This document shows positions 19,057-27,797 of a stretch of DNA of 64,000 nucleotides, in pieces (the first letter of the stretch is position 1; every line of letters starts with the position of its first letter). The stretch is from RACS-047 sp031553855 (GTDB lineage: Bacteria; Bacillota; Clostridia; Christensenellales; Pumilibacteraceae), in contig JAVBKW010000027.1 of assembly GCA_031553855.1 (NCBI GenBank), forward strand, positions 1 to 64,000, read 5' to 3'. Under the pieces are notes generated by a model. That model was given only the letters and a program-made list of their open reading frames with translations, searched no databases and had not been told where the DNA came from. The position numbers were made by a program, and so were the translations under genes.

Positions 19057-20121
19057 TCACATATGGTCGCCGTCGCCGTTATAATCATGAAAATTTTTAT
19101 TTGAATAATTGGAGCCGAAATATTCTTCTGCATTTTCAAAGAAACACTTATTTAAGTCAATTTCATTGGCGTGGCTGTATATCATATCAAGAACATCACA
19201 GCCCCACTTATTATCCGGCAGAAGCGGACGGGCGTAATCGACTAATTCGTCGTATCCAAACCAATCCGGAATTTGATGCCCGCCCTCTTCCAAACACTCT
19301 TCTAAATCCACAACGAAATAATCGTAAACATAGCTGTCCATGCGGTCAAAAAGTTCGGAAGCATCTTTATATATATCGCCGTTAATCCCGCCTAAGTCAG
19401 CGCCCTGCCTGTCATGAACGCTCCATCTGTCATCCGGATGTTTAATAAGCGTGAATTCGACCATATCCAAAAATTCATCGAATAATTTTTCATACTCACC
19501 CTTGTTATCGGTACTGTCCTTTTTTCCGATGGGGAAAAATCCGTCAGGATCCCACTCTGCATAATATTCTGAATTACGTCGTTCTTCGCGGACATCTTTA
19601 AGCGTCTTCTCTAACCGGTCAGGATCATCGGGCAATATTATTACGCTGCTCACATCATCAAAATTAATTACGCTGTCCCACGCCGCTGTATATGGAAAAG
19701 TTTTTGTTTTGCCTTCCGAATTAGTGATGATCATTTCTCCCGAATTATTCGATGCTTTTTTCATAAGAGAATGATAATGCTGACTATAATCGAGCTCGTA
19801 AAGATCACCTATAACCTTACCATCGGAAAAACCCTTGATCTCCACCGCGTATGGGAGAATCGCGTCGCGTGTCTGTTCGTAATAGAACACCCAAGTGTTA
19901 TGCGCGCTAGTTCCACGGATATAGACCTCTCTTTCATTTAGACAGCGCGTTCCGCTAGGCCTGCAATGCCATAAGAAATATTTTCTGTCGGGATTATCCG
20001 ATAGCGCCGCTTCGCGTAAAATCATTCTGTCGATATCGAAATCGCTCTGATAATGTGAGGTGTGGTGCCGCATAACCTCATATAACACATTTACGATATC
20101 GCAGTTTATAAACTTTCTCAT
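19057..20121 (-). CDS. Large acidic ICE accessory protein, unknown
   Basis: A 354-residue soluble protein. The ATG at 20121 follows AGGAAGG by about 6 nt; a start 9 codons upstream has no ribosome site. The C-terminal third resembles the DYFVVDLEECLEEGG- and DYARPLLPDNKWGCD-type segments of uncharacterised ICE proteins. No catalytic motif is seen. It ends Asp-His-Met. It lies between the two orphan methyltransferase regions. Confidence 0.65.
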   Translation of the reverse strand: MRKFINCDIVNVLYEVMRHHTSHYQSDFDIDRMILREAALSDNPDRKYFLWHCRPSGTRCLNEREVYIRGTSAHNTWVFYYEQTRDAILPYAVEIKGFSDGKVIGDLYELDYSQHYHSLMKKASNNSGEMIITNSEGKTKTFPYTAAWDSVINFDDVSSVIILPDDPDRLEKTLKDVREERRNSEYYAEWDPDGFFPIGKKDSTDNKGEYEKLFDEFLDMVEFTLIKHPDDRWSVHDRQGADLGGINGDIYKDASELFDRMDSYVYDYFVVDLEECLEEGGHQIPDWFGYDELVDYARPLLPDNKWGCDVLDMIYSHANEIDLNKCFFENAEEYFGSNYSNKNFHDYNGDGDHM

Positions 20122-20162
20122 ATCTACCTTCCTTATATATCCAAACAAACATAATTATTTTA

Positions 20163-20894
20163 TTATGCGATGGCCAATACCGCTATTTCATAATATCCCT
20201 GATTTTTTTCAATGCCAATAAACCGTCTGTCGGTATTTTTACACGCGATGCCGGTCGTGCCGACGCCCATGCAGTTATCCAGCACCAGAGCGTTTTCGTT
20301 TGTAAAAGTCTTTATCAGCCACTCGCAGCACTCGATCGATTTCTGAGTAGGATGTTTTGCAACGCTTGGATGCGGTTTATTAAACCTAATTATACTTGTC
20401 GGGTATTTATCCTCGCATCCGGCCCTAACATCGTCCGTCATATCGAATTTACCGTAGTTACGGTTGATTTGTTCTTTATCTAAGAATGATTTCCCTTTAC
20501 TGTGAAGCGGGCTTCCTTTTGTCATTTGCGGATTATATGCCGGCTGTCTTTTATAAAATATTGCGATCTGTTCATGTTGCCTGAGCGGCATGCGCTTTGC
20601 GTTAAGAAAACCGGTCACAAGCCCTTTATCCCATATAATGTCGTATCTGAACATTCCCCTGTTCGAGCTTACAAGATCCACATAGAATAACCCTTGCCCA
20701 AATAATGCGATAACGCCGTTATCTTTTATCATCCGCATGTACTGCTCCCAAAGTTTATCCATCGGAAGCGCTATATCTGCCTTGTTGCTTGTTACGCCGT
20801 ACGGAAGATCGCATAGAATCAGATCAATAGTTTTATCCGGTATTATCGGAAAGACGTTAAAACAATCGTCATTTATAAGTTCTATTGCTTGCAT
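20163..20894 (-). CDS. Orphan DNA methyltransferase (beta-class)
   Basis: A 243-residue amino-methyltransferase with catalytic DLPYG (about residues 29-33) and a C-terminal SAM-binding segment LVLDNCMGVGTTGIA, plus HPTQKS before it. The order IV then I is again beta-class. It differs clearly from the enzyme at 16845-17555, so two specificities are likely. No endonuclease partner is nearby. A terminator-like hairpin at 20920-20952 separates it from the upstream gene, so it may have its own promoter. Confidence 0.92.
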   Translation of the reverse strand: MQAIELINDDCFNVFPIIPDKTIDLILCDLPYGVTSNKADIALPMDKLWEQYMRMIKDNGVIALFGQGLFYVDLVSSNRGMFRYDIIWDKGLVTGFLNAKRMPLRQHEQIAIFYKRQPAYNPQMTKGSPLHSKGKSFLDKEQINRNYGKFDMTDDVRAGCEDKYPTSIIRFNKPHPSVAKHPTQKSIECCEWLIKTFTNENALVLDNCMGVGTTGIACKNTDRRFIGIEKNQGYYEIAVLAIA

Positions 20895-20919
20895 TTCAGC
20901 TTTGTCACCTTCCCTCTAA

Positions 20920-20952
20920 GTAAAAACGCGGGGTGTTCGCACGCGTTTTTAC
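20920..20952 (-). terminator. Strong hairpin terminator
   Basis: A perfect 11-bp inverted repeat, GTAAAAACGCG (920-930) and CGCGTTTTTAC (942-952), with an 11-nt loop. On either strand a G/C stem is followed by TTTTT, so it can act in both directions. It follows the 512-residue gene that ends at 20968. Confidence 0.8.
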
Positions 20953-20967
20953 CTTGTATGTTATTAA

Positions 20968-22506
20968 TTACATTTCCGAATCGCCGATTTCCGGCTCATC
21001 ATCCGCTTCGCCGCTCCCTACACTCTGTCGGACAGGACGCGGCAAAAGACGAATATCCTTATCACAGTCCATAATTGCGCGATAAGTTTCTTCAAGCAAT
21101 ACGCCCCGTTCCGGCTTTGGGAAATCAGGGAATACAATCTCATCCTGTGTATTCAAGACAGTGCGGCAATCCGCAATATAACGTTTGACGATATCCGTAT
21201 ACTCCCGTCCCTTTACCCACATATTTTCAGGAATACCGGAAACGATTTTGTCCAGTTCGGAAAACCGGCAATGAAGCATCATATACGGTATAAAGTTATT
21301 TAAAATATCGCGCCAGCCTTCGTTATGCTCCCGCAATTCGTCAGGGCCTTTCGCCGCGTAATATTCTTGGATCTGCTGTTTATTCAAGGAACACTCGGCA
21401 AATTCACGGATATGGGATATTATGCTTCCGTCACCATCCCCGAAATCCTGACGGCCTTCATATTTGTTCGCCTCGCCGTTCTGAATATATTTGATCTCAA
21501 AACTCGTCTTATAATACCATGAGCCTTGATGATCGGGCTTTTCCCGGTCAATCCGCTGATTGTTGTCAAGCTCAAAAAACAAGTTATTCGCGTCTGATAG
21601 CGGTATACGCTGCCCGTCTTCAAAGCGTTCATGCTCGCTCCACTTTATAATCACGACCGGCTCCGAGTCAATAGACATCTGTTCGATAAAATACGGTATC
21701 TTTTTGAAGCCGAAGCTGTCAACATAGTGCGCGATATACGCATCCTTTTCTTTAACGACTATAATATCCGAAACAGACAGGCTATGCCCTATGAAATCCG
21801 CGGGATGATCGAGATTGAATTTCCCATAGATATCGTCTAAACCCTCACCCTTGTAGAAATCGGCATACACAAGATTATAATTATCGTATTCGACATTCAT
21901 CCCTGATTGTTTTAATTCCGATAATGGCGTAAATCTATACGGCCTCAAGCGATCTTCTTTTTTAAGCTGAAATATTCCGTACATTGGTTCGGAAATTTCA
22001 GATTCAAGAAAACTATCTTTCAATATCTTCTGACTATCCTTTTCGCCGCTTATATGCTCGCCGTCCTCATCAACCGTGCCCTGCGGATATACTCCGTCTA
22101 GCATATCCTCGAACTCGCCCAAGAGCCGCCAAAATTCTCCGCCGTACAGCCGCGCTTCGCCCTCCGCGCCGATGCGGTTTATCGAGGGAATAGTGATGTC
22201 TTTTTCGGTCAGCAGATCCTCAAAAAGACTGAGCATTTCTTCCGCAATTTCCCGATTATTTGGTACATTGCTCTGATCCGAGCCGTCGGCTCCGGATTCT
22301 TCACCTTCGTCTACCGCGCCCTGCGGATAATTATCGCAAAGGATAGCTTCGAAGCCGTCGAGCAAAAACGCATACTCCATCCCATAAATACGCGCTTCGC
22401 TTTCATCGCCCTCGCGGTCATCCGAAGGTATAGTTATATCTTTAGCATCCAGTAAATTCTCAATAAGATCAATAAGATTGCCTGTTAATTCCCTGTTTTT
22501 GGTCAT
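20968..22506 (-). CDS. YodL-domain ICE protein with an internal repeat
   Basis: A 512-residue acidic protein. Residues about 4-70 and 83-150 are two copies of one unit: both contain LT/AKDITIPS, then EGEARxYG, then YPQGxVDE. Next comes a YodL-like domain (about 180-280: GIFQLKKEDRLRPYRFTPL, VYADFYKGE, DFIGHSLSVSDIIVV), a module of Clostridial ICE accessory proteins, followed by another probable small domain (TSFEIKYIQNGEANKYEGRQ). The function is unknown. It ends Asp-Ser-Glu-Met. Confidence 0.75.
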   Translation of the reverse strand: MTKNRELTGNLIDLIENLLDAKDITIPSDDREGDESEARIYGMEYAFLLDGFEAILCDNYPQGAVDEGEESGADGSDQSNVPNNREIAEEMLSLFEDLLTEKDITIPSINRIGAEGEARLYGGEFWRLLGEFEDMLDGVYPQGTVDEDGEHISGEKDSQKILKDSFLESEISEPMYGIFQLKKEDRLRPYRFTPLSELKQSGMNVEYDNYNLVYADFYKGEGLDDIYGKFNLDHPADFIGHSLSVSDIIVVKEKDAYIAHYVDSFGFKKIPYFIEQMSIDSEPVVIIKWSEHERFEDGQRIPLSDANNLFFELDNNQRIDREKPDHQGSWYYKTSFEIKYIQNGEANKYEGRQDFGDGDGSIISHIREFAECSLNKQQIQEYYAAKGPDELREHNEGWRDILNNFIPYMMLHCRFSELDKIVSGIPENMWVKGREYTDIVKRYIADCRTVLNTQDEIVFPDFPKPERGVLLEETYRAIMDCDKDIRLLPRPVRQSVGSGEADDEPEIGDSEM

Positions 22507-22537
22507 ATATTCACGCTCATTCCTCTTTTTTTGGTAT

Positions 22538-22566
22538 GAAAAAAGCGACTTCGTTTGAAAGCCGCT
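22538..22566 (-). terminator. Terminator after the Sel1-repeat gene
   Basis: On the minus strand AGCGGCTTTC/GAAGTCGCT (one G-U, short loop) is followed by TTTTTTC. It marks the end of the small cargo operon running from 24697 to 22592. Confidence 0.75.
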
Positions 22567-22591
22567 CCCTCATAATAGTCTTAAAAAATTG

Positions 22592-23461
22592 TTAATATCC
22601 TCTTTCTTTCCATTGTTGCTTACTTAATTTACGCATTTCATTGTATTGCTGCTTGAATTGTTTGATTTTTTGCTTATCTTTTTTCAGTCCGTATCCACCC
22701 TTGTAACATTCAATAAGCTTTAATAATAGTTTTCCGGCTTCTTCATATTGTTTGTACTCAATGTACAAGTCCATAGCCCTTGAATACCATTTGACAGCTT
22801 CATTGTAGTTTAAACCCGTTATAGTTTTAAGTTTATCGTAATAATAATCACCTATTTCTTCGTTAGCATTGCTATGTGTGTTTTCTGCCGCCAGCGTATA
22901 CCATTTAATAGCCTGTTCGTTGTTTTTCTTAACACTTTTTCCTTCTTGATAATATTTTCCCAATAAATATTGTGATTCGACACAATAAAATAAATCCGGA
23001 TCATTTTTTTCTGCTAAAAAAGCAAGCCATTTGAACGCTTCATCAAAGTTATTCATTTCTTCATATATTCTGGCCAGGTTATGAGCCATGTCAAAGTATC
23101 CTGACTCAATTCCCTTCGAATATATTTCAATTGCTTTTTCAAAACTTTGTTCTACACCGACGCCTTCATGATAGCAATAGGCAAGAGTGCCAATAGCATA
23201 TGAATAACCGTTATCCGCAGCTTTTCTATATAATTCAATTGCCTTTTGCATGTCTACAGGAACGCCGTTACCTTTTTCAAAGCAATAACCTAATGAATAT
23301 TGGGCAGCCGCATAATTTTGCGCCACAGATTTTTCCAGCCACTTAACTGCATGATAAAAGCTCTGCTCCACATCAGTTCCTTCAAGATAACATTCTGCCA
23401 AAAGATATTGTGCTTCAGCGTCATTTTCATTAGCTTTTCTTCTTAATTCAGCAAAATCCAT
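22592..23461 (-). CDS. Sel1-like repeat (TPR) protein
   Basis: A 289-residue all-helical protein with about six Sel1-like repeats, seen as A-x-YxLGxCYExGxGVxxxxxKAIEWYxKAA-type units (for example AAAQYSLGYCFEKGNGVPVD). There is no signal peptide, so it is cytoplasmic. Sel1 proteins act as protein-binding scaffolds. The ribosome site is weak. Codon use looks AT-richer than the surrounding ICE core, which suggests later acquisition. It is the last gene before the terminator at 22538. Confidence 0.88.
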   Translation of the reverse strand: MDFAELRRKANENDAEAQYLLAECYLEGTDVEQSFYHAVKWLEKSVAQNYAAAQYSLGYCFEKGNGVPVDMQKAIELYRKAADNGYSYAIGTLAYCYHEGVGVEQSFEKAIEIYSKGIESGYFDMAHNLARIYEEMNNFDEAFKWLAFLAEKNDPDLFYCVESQYLLGKYYQEGKSVKKNNEQAIKWYTLAAENTHSNANEEIGDYYYDKLKTITGLNYNEAVKWYSRAMDLYIEYKQYEEAGKLLLKLIECYKGGYGLKKDKQKIKQFKQQYNEMRKLSKQQWKERGY

Positions 23462-23535
23462 TTTTTAAACCCACTTAATATAATCGTTTAGACTTGCGGC
23501 AAATAAGCCTTTTTTTATTGTATGACTTTCTGCTC

Positions 23536-24159
23536 TTATTCCGTGATTGAGTATCTCAATACTGTTTTAAGCTTTTCCGAAGCGGTCTTGCGGAAGTCCG
23601 AGAGATATATCTCACGGTGCGTCAGTTCTTTTCTTTTGTAACCGCTTGCTTCGATAAAAGCTTTCATTTTTTCAAAGTTTTTCGGTTCGTCGTCAAATGG
23701 TCCTATGTGCATCATCTGTACGCACAGTCCGTCCTCTACCTCTTCAAAGCGCACGGCATCAACCAGCGGCAAAGTCTTTTTCTTCTTAACCGCATCGATT
23801 GCCTGCGCCGCGAGTTCAGGAGTAACAAAATCCGGCTGACGGATCATTATTTTATACACAAACTCGTCTTTATCTATAGCGCCGCCAGTCCGGCCTTTTT
23901 TGGTCATATCCCAAACACCTTCTAAAGGATATACGGAGTATTCAAAGTACCCTGCCGGCACGGTGCCTTTCTTAGGCGACATTTTTATCGTGTATGACAA
24001 GGAATAAAGAATCTCTATCCTTTCCTGAAACCCGGAATTATTATTCGGGTTGCCGGTTCCAGTAAGCGTAAAGTATTTATACTTCGGCACTTCTATGACC
24101 ACTGGTTCAGATTTGGGCAAATAGATCGCTTTTTCCTCTGTCTTCCAATCATGTTTCAT
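23536..24159 (-). CDS. GyrI-like small-molecule-binding protein
   Basis: A 207-residue stand-alone GyrI-like domain protein: VVIEVPKYKYFTLTGTGNPN near the N-terminus, then MxPKKGTVPAGYFEYSVYPLEGVW, and a C-terminal MMHIGPFDDEPKNFEKM signature. The family comprises ligand-binding domains related to AraC effector domains and GyrI/SbmC; some sequester or hydrolyse toxic compounds. It starts 4 nt after the DUF2200 gene stop, with AAGGAA as ribosome site, so the two are co-transcribed. Confidence 0.85.
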   Translation of the reverse strand: MKHDWKTEEKAIYLPKSEPVVIEVPKYKYFTLTGTGNPNNNSGFQERIEILYSLSYTIKMSPKKGTVPAGYFEYSVYPLEGVWDMTKKGRTGGAIDKDEFVYKIMIRQPDFVTPELAAQAIDAVKKKKTLPLVDAVRFEEVEDGLCVQMMHIGPFDDEPKNFEKMKAFIEASGYKRKELTHREIYLSDFRKTASEKLKTVLRYSITE

Positions 24160-24163
24160 AGCG

Positions 24164-24511
24164 TTATTTCCTTAAAACTTTTTCCATGGGCTTGCCCTTT
24201 GCGAGTTCGTCAACCAGCTTATCCATATATCGTATTTTCTGCATTAGCGGATCAGTAATTTCCTCGACCTTATAACCGCAGATAGATCCTGTAATAAGGC
24301 GGGAATTCGGATTGATCTGCGGAGCATCGGCAAAAAAAGTTGTTAAATCGACTCCGGAATTGATTTGCTTTAGCAGGCCCTTTTCATTATAACCAGTAAG
24401 CCAACAAAGTACCGTTTTCAACTCGTCACCTGTCCGGCCTTTTTTATCAAGCTTTTGTAAATACATCTCATAAATTGATGAAAACGCTATTTTTGTTATG
24501 TCGTGTGCCAT
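24164..24511 (-). CDS. DUF2200 family protein
   Basis: A 115-residue protein matching the DUF2200 signature almost end to end: KGRTGDELKTVLCWLTGY, TTFFADAPQINPNSRLITG, then ICGYKVEEI and a DPLMQKIRYMDKLVDELAKG tail. The family is common in gut bacteria and has no known function. It starts 12 nt after the 57-residue gene with an AAGGAGC ribosome site overlapping that gene's stop. It normally occurs on chromosomes, so it is probably ICE cargo. Confidence 0.92.
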   Translation of the reverse strand: MAHDITKIAFSSIYEMYLQKLDKKGRTGDELKTVLCWLTGYNEKGLLKQINSGVDLTTFFADAPQINPNSRLITGSICGYKVEEITDPLMQKIRYMDKLVDELAKGKPMEKVLRK

Positions 24512-24523
24512 CTGCGGTGCTCC

Positions 24524-24697
24524 TTACTGTAATTTTTCCTCTATAAGCGAAATTGCTAAATAATAGGCGCTTATCCTCCGGCTCGTCAGCGTATGCTGCG
24601 GCGTGCCCTCTTTCAGCTTAACAAGCACTTTTTCACTTTTGCTTATTAAAGATAAAAATTGCTTGCGCGCTTCCTCGAATTCCACCTTTTCACTCAT
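24524..24697 (-). CDS. 57-residue charged helical protein
   Basis: A short gene starting MSEKVEFEEARKQFLSLISK and ending SLIEEKLQ, rich in Lys/Glu and predicted to be helical, with no family recognised. It is the first gene of the DUF2200/GyrI-like module. Its ATG coincides with the position predicted for transcription start from the promoter at 24704-24731, so the message may be leaderless. Its stop codon is part of the next ribosome site (TAAGGAG). Confidence 0.7.
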   Translation of the reverse strand: MSEKVEFEEARKQFLSLISKSEKVLVKLKEGTPQHTLTSRRISAYYLAISLIEEKLQ

Positions 24698-24703
24698 GAT
24701 TTA

Positions 24704-24731
24704 ATTATAGCACAAAACACACGTTTGTCAA
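24704..24731 (-). promoter_or_regulatory. Consensus sigma-A promoter of the DUF2200 module
   Basis: On the minus strand TTGACA (complement of 24726-24731) is followed 16 nt later by TATAAT (complement of 24704-24709). Both hexamers are perfect consensus. The expected +1, about 7 nt after the -10 element, is at 24697, the A of the ATG. This is the best-formed promoter I found in the ICE. Confidence 0.88.
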
Positions 24732-24741
24732 TTTAACTTGC

Positions 24742-25332
24742 TTACATTGCCGCGCCGCTGGCTTGCTCTATCGCTTTATCAAAAAGCGAATAGTATTCCT
24801 CGGCAACATACTCTTTCATGCCTTTGAGCATATCCGTTTCATCGCTATACCCGAACCCGCCGCAGCTGTCTAAATTCTCGCCGTCCGGTCCCTCGATCCA
24901 AAACGCATAATATTCGGCGTTTAAATAATAATCATAATCCTCGATTTCATACTTTAGATCCGTCTGCACTTTTCTCTTTGTTTCGTCGGATAAATTGCCG
25001 TACCGCTTCATTACGTTATCTTTGGTTGCGTACACGATTCCTACTACACCCGAATCCCAGCCGCCCGGATCGCAAGCAAACGGACCTGAGCTTAACCTCA
25101 AGCCGCTGTGATCGAGCAGATAAATCTTTGTAAGGAGAAAAATTTCATCTTGCAGGTCTTTATCATCCCAAAAATCCTGTGATTCCGCATAAGGGTTTTT
25201 ATCGCCTATACTGTAATTTCGATGCCAAGTCAGCATCTTGCCTAAATTATCATGCGTATCTCGCGGTGATTCTCCGCTCCAATCATCCGGTTCGATGTGA
25301 AGAGTCAGACCGTTTGCTTTTACGCTTTTCAT
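24742..25332 (-). CDS. Conserved ICE/phage accessory protein, unknown
   Basis: A 196-residue soluble protein. The segment PFACDPGGWDSGVVGIVYATKDNVMKRYG resembles a recurring hypothetical family of ICEs and phages, as does the YYAFWIEGPDGENLDSCGGF tail. The family has no known function. Its ATG lies 3 nt after the upstream stop, with GGGG overlapping that gene's end. It ends Gly-Ala-Ala-Met. Confidence 0.75.
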   Translation of the reverse strand: MKSVKANGLTLHIEPDDWSGESPRDTHDNLGKMLTWHRNYSIGDKNPYAESQDFWDDKDLQDEIFLLTKIYLLDHSGLRLSSGPFACDPGGWDSGVVGIVYATKDNVMKRYGNLSDETKRKVQTDLKYEIEDYDYYLNAEYYAFWIEGPDGENLDSCGGFGYSDETDMLKGMKEYVAEEYYSLFDKAIEQASGAAM

Positions 25333-25334
25333 AC

Positions 25335-25664
25335 TTACATTTCCCCTTGATTTTCCCTTGAATATTCGATGAACTCGTCGATAAAATTTTCGGCATCGTC
25401 ATAGCTCCCGACGGAAACACCATCCCAACTGAGATATTCACCCCATAAGCTGTCTAATAAGCCATACTCGCTTTCTTTTATTAAGGTCTCATATTTATCT
25501 TCTGCGAGATCACAGTCATTCATGAAACTCCGAATCTCAGAGTAAAAATAAATAATATTGTAATCATCAAAAATGTACTCTTTGGTGTTTGTTAACATAT
25601 TATTTTTGAACTCGTCGAATTCTTTTTCTACACTTTCCAAAAGCACAGCTTTAAGACTTTCCAT
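25335..25664 (-). CDS. DUF3848-like small acidic protein
   Basis: A 109-residue acidic helical protein, similar in pattern to the C-terminal part of the protein at 17558-18346 (E-K-E-F-D-E-F...KEYIFDDYNIIYFYSEI...LWGEYLSWDGVS). The ATG at 25664 follows GGAGGG by 5 nt; ten further upstream codons are open but lack a ribosome site. It ends Gln-Gly-Glu-Met. Its function is unknown, and it forms a tight cluster with the DUF3846 gene upstream. Confidence 0.7.
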   Translation of the reverse strand: MESLKAVLLESVEKEFDEFKNNMLTNTKEYIFDDYNIIYFYSEIRSFMNDCDLAEDKYETLIKESEYGLLDSLWGEYLSWDGVSVGSYDDAENFIDEFIEYSRENQGEM

Positions 25665-25693
25665 TATACCCTCCGTTCTTTTAAAATAACGCA

Positions 25694-26149
25694 CTACATT
25701 TCCGAATCGCTTTGTTTGCCACCGCCAAATAGAAAGTTGAAGAATTCATCTTTAGCGTCCGGGCCTTCAAAAGAATAAATCTCGACGTTATTGAAATCCT
25801 CTGTATCACCGGCAAACGCGCTCGCATCGTTGATGGAAATATACGCTTTGACCTTCTCGATCTGCGCATCGTCAAGACCGGCAAAATTCTCGCCTTTCGT
25901 AGTGACAAAAATAGCGGTGCCGACAAGCAAATCATCATATTCAGGCAGATAAATATTCGGGGCTAAACTTTTTAGTTTCCCCTCGTCGTCAATAATTGCC
26001 CTGACGCCTTTGATGCCGGGCATTGCTACTGTTTCTATAAACCCGCCGCCCATAATTTCGCTGTATGTTTTCCAATCATCCTCTATTTCTTCTATTCGCG
26101 CTTCCTTGCCCGGCTCGCGTATAAGCACATTAATTTTTCTCGCCGCCAT
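25694..26149 (-). CDS. DUF3846 family ICE protein (copy 1)
   Basis: A 151-residue protein with the DUF3846 pattern: an N-terminal strand INVLIREPGKEARI, a GGxIE strand, PGIKGVRAIIDDEG, then NIYLPEYDDLLVGTAIFV. It is clearly paralogous to 27798-28256. DUF3846 proteins are common ICE and plasmid accessory proteins of unknown role. AGAGGAT lies 5 nt before the ATG. It ends Asp-Ser-Glu-Met. Confidence 0.82.
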   Translation of the reverse strand: MAARKINVLIREPGKEARIEEIEDDWKTYSEIMGGGFIETVAMPGIKGVRAIIDDEGKLKSLAPNIYLPEYDDLLVGTAIFVTTKGENFAGLDDAQIEKVKAYISINDASAFAGDTEDFNNVEIYSFEGPDAKDEFFNFLFGGGKQSDSEM

Positions 26150-26152
26150 TTT

Positions 26153-26374
26153 TTATCCTCTCCCGTTAAGATATTTTTTTAGCCGCAGCAGCTCAGCCTC
26201 GCCGCAGGCGGAAACATCCTGTATGCACATTTCCGTCATTTCGCGGACGATCAAATTATCGGGCGCGGCTAAATCAGCCGCGCCCGATTTGATATTGTTC
26301 AGCTTATTTAAAAGCTGCTGCTTGGTAGTAAAACTTATAGCCTTGATAAAAGGCATGGATTCACCGCCGATCAT
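26153..26374 (-). CDS. Small helical accessory protein
   Basis: A 73-residue basic helical protein (FIKAISFTTKQQLLNKLNNI near the start). The ATG at 26374 begins one base after the stop codon of the ArdC-like gene, with GGGGGAA upstream. A longer frame exists but lies inside that gene. The next gene's start follows 4 nt after its stop. Unknown function. Confidence 0.65.
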   Translation of the reverse strand: MIGGESMPFIKAISFTTKQQLLNKLNNIKSGAADLAAPDNLIVREMTEMCIQDVSACGEAELLRLKKYLNGRG

Positions 26375-26375
26375 G

Positions 26376-27794
26376 CTACATTTCCCCCATACCCGCGCCT
26401 TGCAGTTCATCCGGCGCCGTGGCCGGCATAGTGTTCGGCGCATTGAATTCTCCGCTGAATATCTCGTCAAGCTCGGAAGCGTCAATGCCTTCATCCTGCA
26501 TTTTTTCTTCGCTCCTGATATCTCCGACATAATTTTCGATGCGGCCGGTAATTCTGTGTGCTACCGCCTTTGCGTAATTTATGTCGCTTGCAAACTTGCC
26601 GAGCGCTTCGTCGTCGAAGCCGGAAAAATCAATGGTTTTGAGCTTGTAATCGCCCAAGCCCATGCGGCGCGCTACGATATGCGTGATAGCCGTTTCTTTC
26701 AGCTCGTTGAACATCGCCTTGCCCTGCGAGATGTCATTGCCGGCTTCACGATCCTTGCCCTCGATTCGTATATTGGCAACGCTGCGGAGCATGGTTTTCA
26801 AAATATCCTCGTTTGACTGACCTGCTTTTATGCTTACTTCTTTCTTGGCATAATCTATACGGCTTCTTTCCGCGCCCTCGATAAAGGTATATTCTCCTGC
26901 CATCGCCGCAATCGTATTTTTAACGCCCTCGTAATGCGTATTCAAAAATGCCGCGTCGCAATGCGTTTCTTTCAGCGCTTCCCCTTGAGTTTGGGAAATA
27001 TCGAATACAAAGCTTAATTTATACCCCGCAGCTTTATCCGCGCCGTCCTTTTCAGCATCCCCGCTTTTGCCGCTGCCGTCCGTAAATTTGGGCGCAAGTA
27101 TTTTCATGGACTTAGAATCCTTAATAATACTGCGTCTGCGGTAATTCCAATAATTCGCGCCGCCCACGTTAGTCGCGCCGGGCATTTGGCTTTTGATCAG
27201 CATGACGTTGCGTACGCTGTAATTGAGGTCGGCTATCCCGTCGATGATCTCGGGATATTTGCCATCGCGCATAGCGCGGCAAAACTCCGCATCCGCCAGC
27301 TTTAAATAATCTTCCGCAGAGAGCTTCGGCTTTTGTTCTGTAATGTCCTGCCCGTCAGGTTCTGCCTGCTGCTCCGCATCGTTGTCAAAAATAGGATCTT
27401 TTTCGTTTTCCATCTCTTTTTTCTCCTTATAATTTATATTTTCTTGATCTGCTTGAATGTTTTCGGAACCTGCGGTTTCGGCTGCTTTCCGATAGTTTTC
27501 GGCGACTCGTACGATAGCGGCGTTGTCCTGAGCCTCCGCGTTAATGTCATCGGACATACAGGATGTCTGGCGGTAATAAAACGCGTCCTTTACTTCGCTG
27601 TCGTTTTCGTAGCCGTTACGAATGAGCCACTCGGCGGCTTCGCGCGCCTCGGCAGGCAGGGATTCTGTTGACCAGTCGGCCCACCCAATAACCTGGGACT
27701 TTATCGTCAAGCCTTTTGTCGGTGCCTGCTCAGAATTATCTGAAGCCGACACCTTATAATCTTTATCCATAAGCTTATTTACACGCTTCGCCAT
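26376..27794 (-). CDS. ArdC/LtrC-like ssDNA-binding accessory protein
   Basis: A 472-residue protein. After a variable charged N-terminus (1-150), residues about 155-280 match the ArdC/LtrC N-terminal ssDNA-binding type: NYSVRNVMLIKSQMPGATNV, then YWNYRRRSIIKDSKSMKIL and YKLSFVFDISQTQGEAL. ArdC-type proteins bind incoming single strands and can block restriction. The zinc-peptidase HExxH motif of full ArdC is not evident (the region reads AITHIVARRMG). It ends Gly-Glu-Met, 1 nt from the following start. Confidence 0.7.
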   Translation of the reverse strand: MAKRVNKLMDKDYKVSASDNSEQAPTKGLTIKSQVIGWADWSTESLPAEAREAAEWLIRNGYENDSEVKDAFYYRQTSCMSDDINAEAQDNAAIVRVAENYRKAAETAGSENIQADQENINYKEKKEMENEKDPIFDNDAEQQAEPDGQDITEQKPKLSAEDYLKLADAEFCRAMRDGKYPEIIDGIADLNYSVRNVMLIKSQMPGATNVGGANYWNYRRRSIIKDSKSMKILAPKFTDGSGKSGDAEKDGADKAAGYKLSFVFDISQTQGEALKETHCDAAFLNTHYEGVKNTIAAMAGEYTFIEGAERSRIDYAKKEVSIKAGQSNEDILKTMLRSVANIRIEGKDREAGNDISQGKAMFNELKETAITHIVARRMGLGDYKLKTIDFSGFDDEALGKFASDINYAKAVAHRITGRIENYVGDIRSEEKMQDEGIDASELDEIFSGEFNAPNTMPATAPDELQGAGMGEM

Positions 27795-27797
27795 AAT

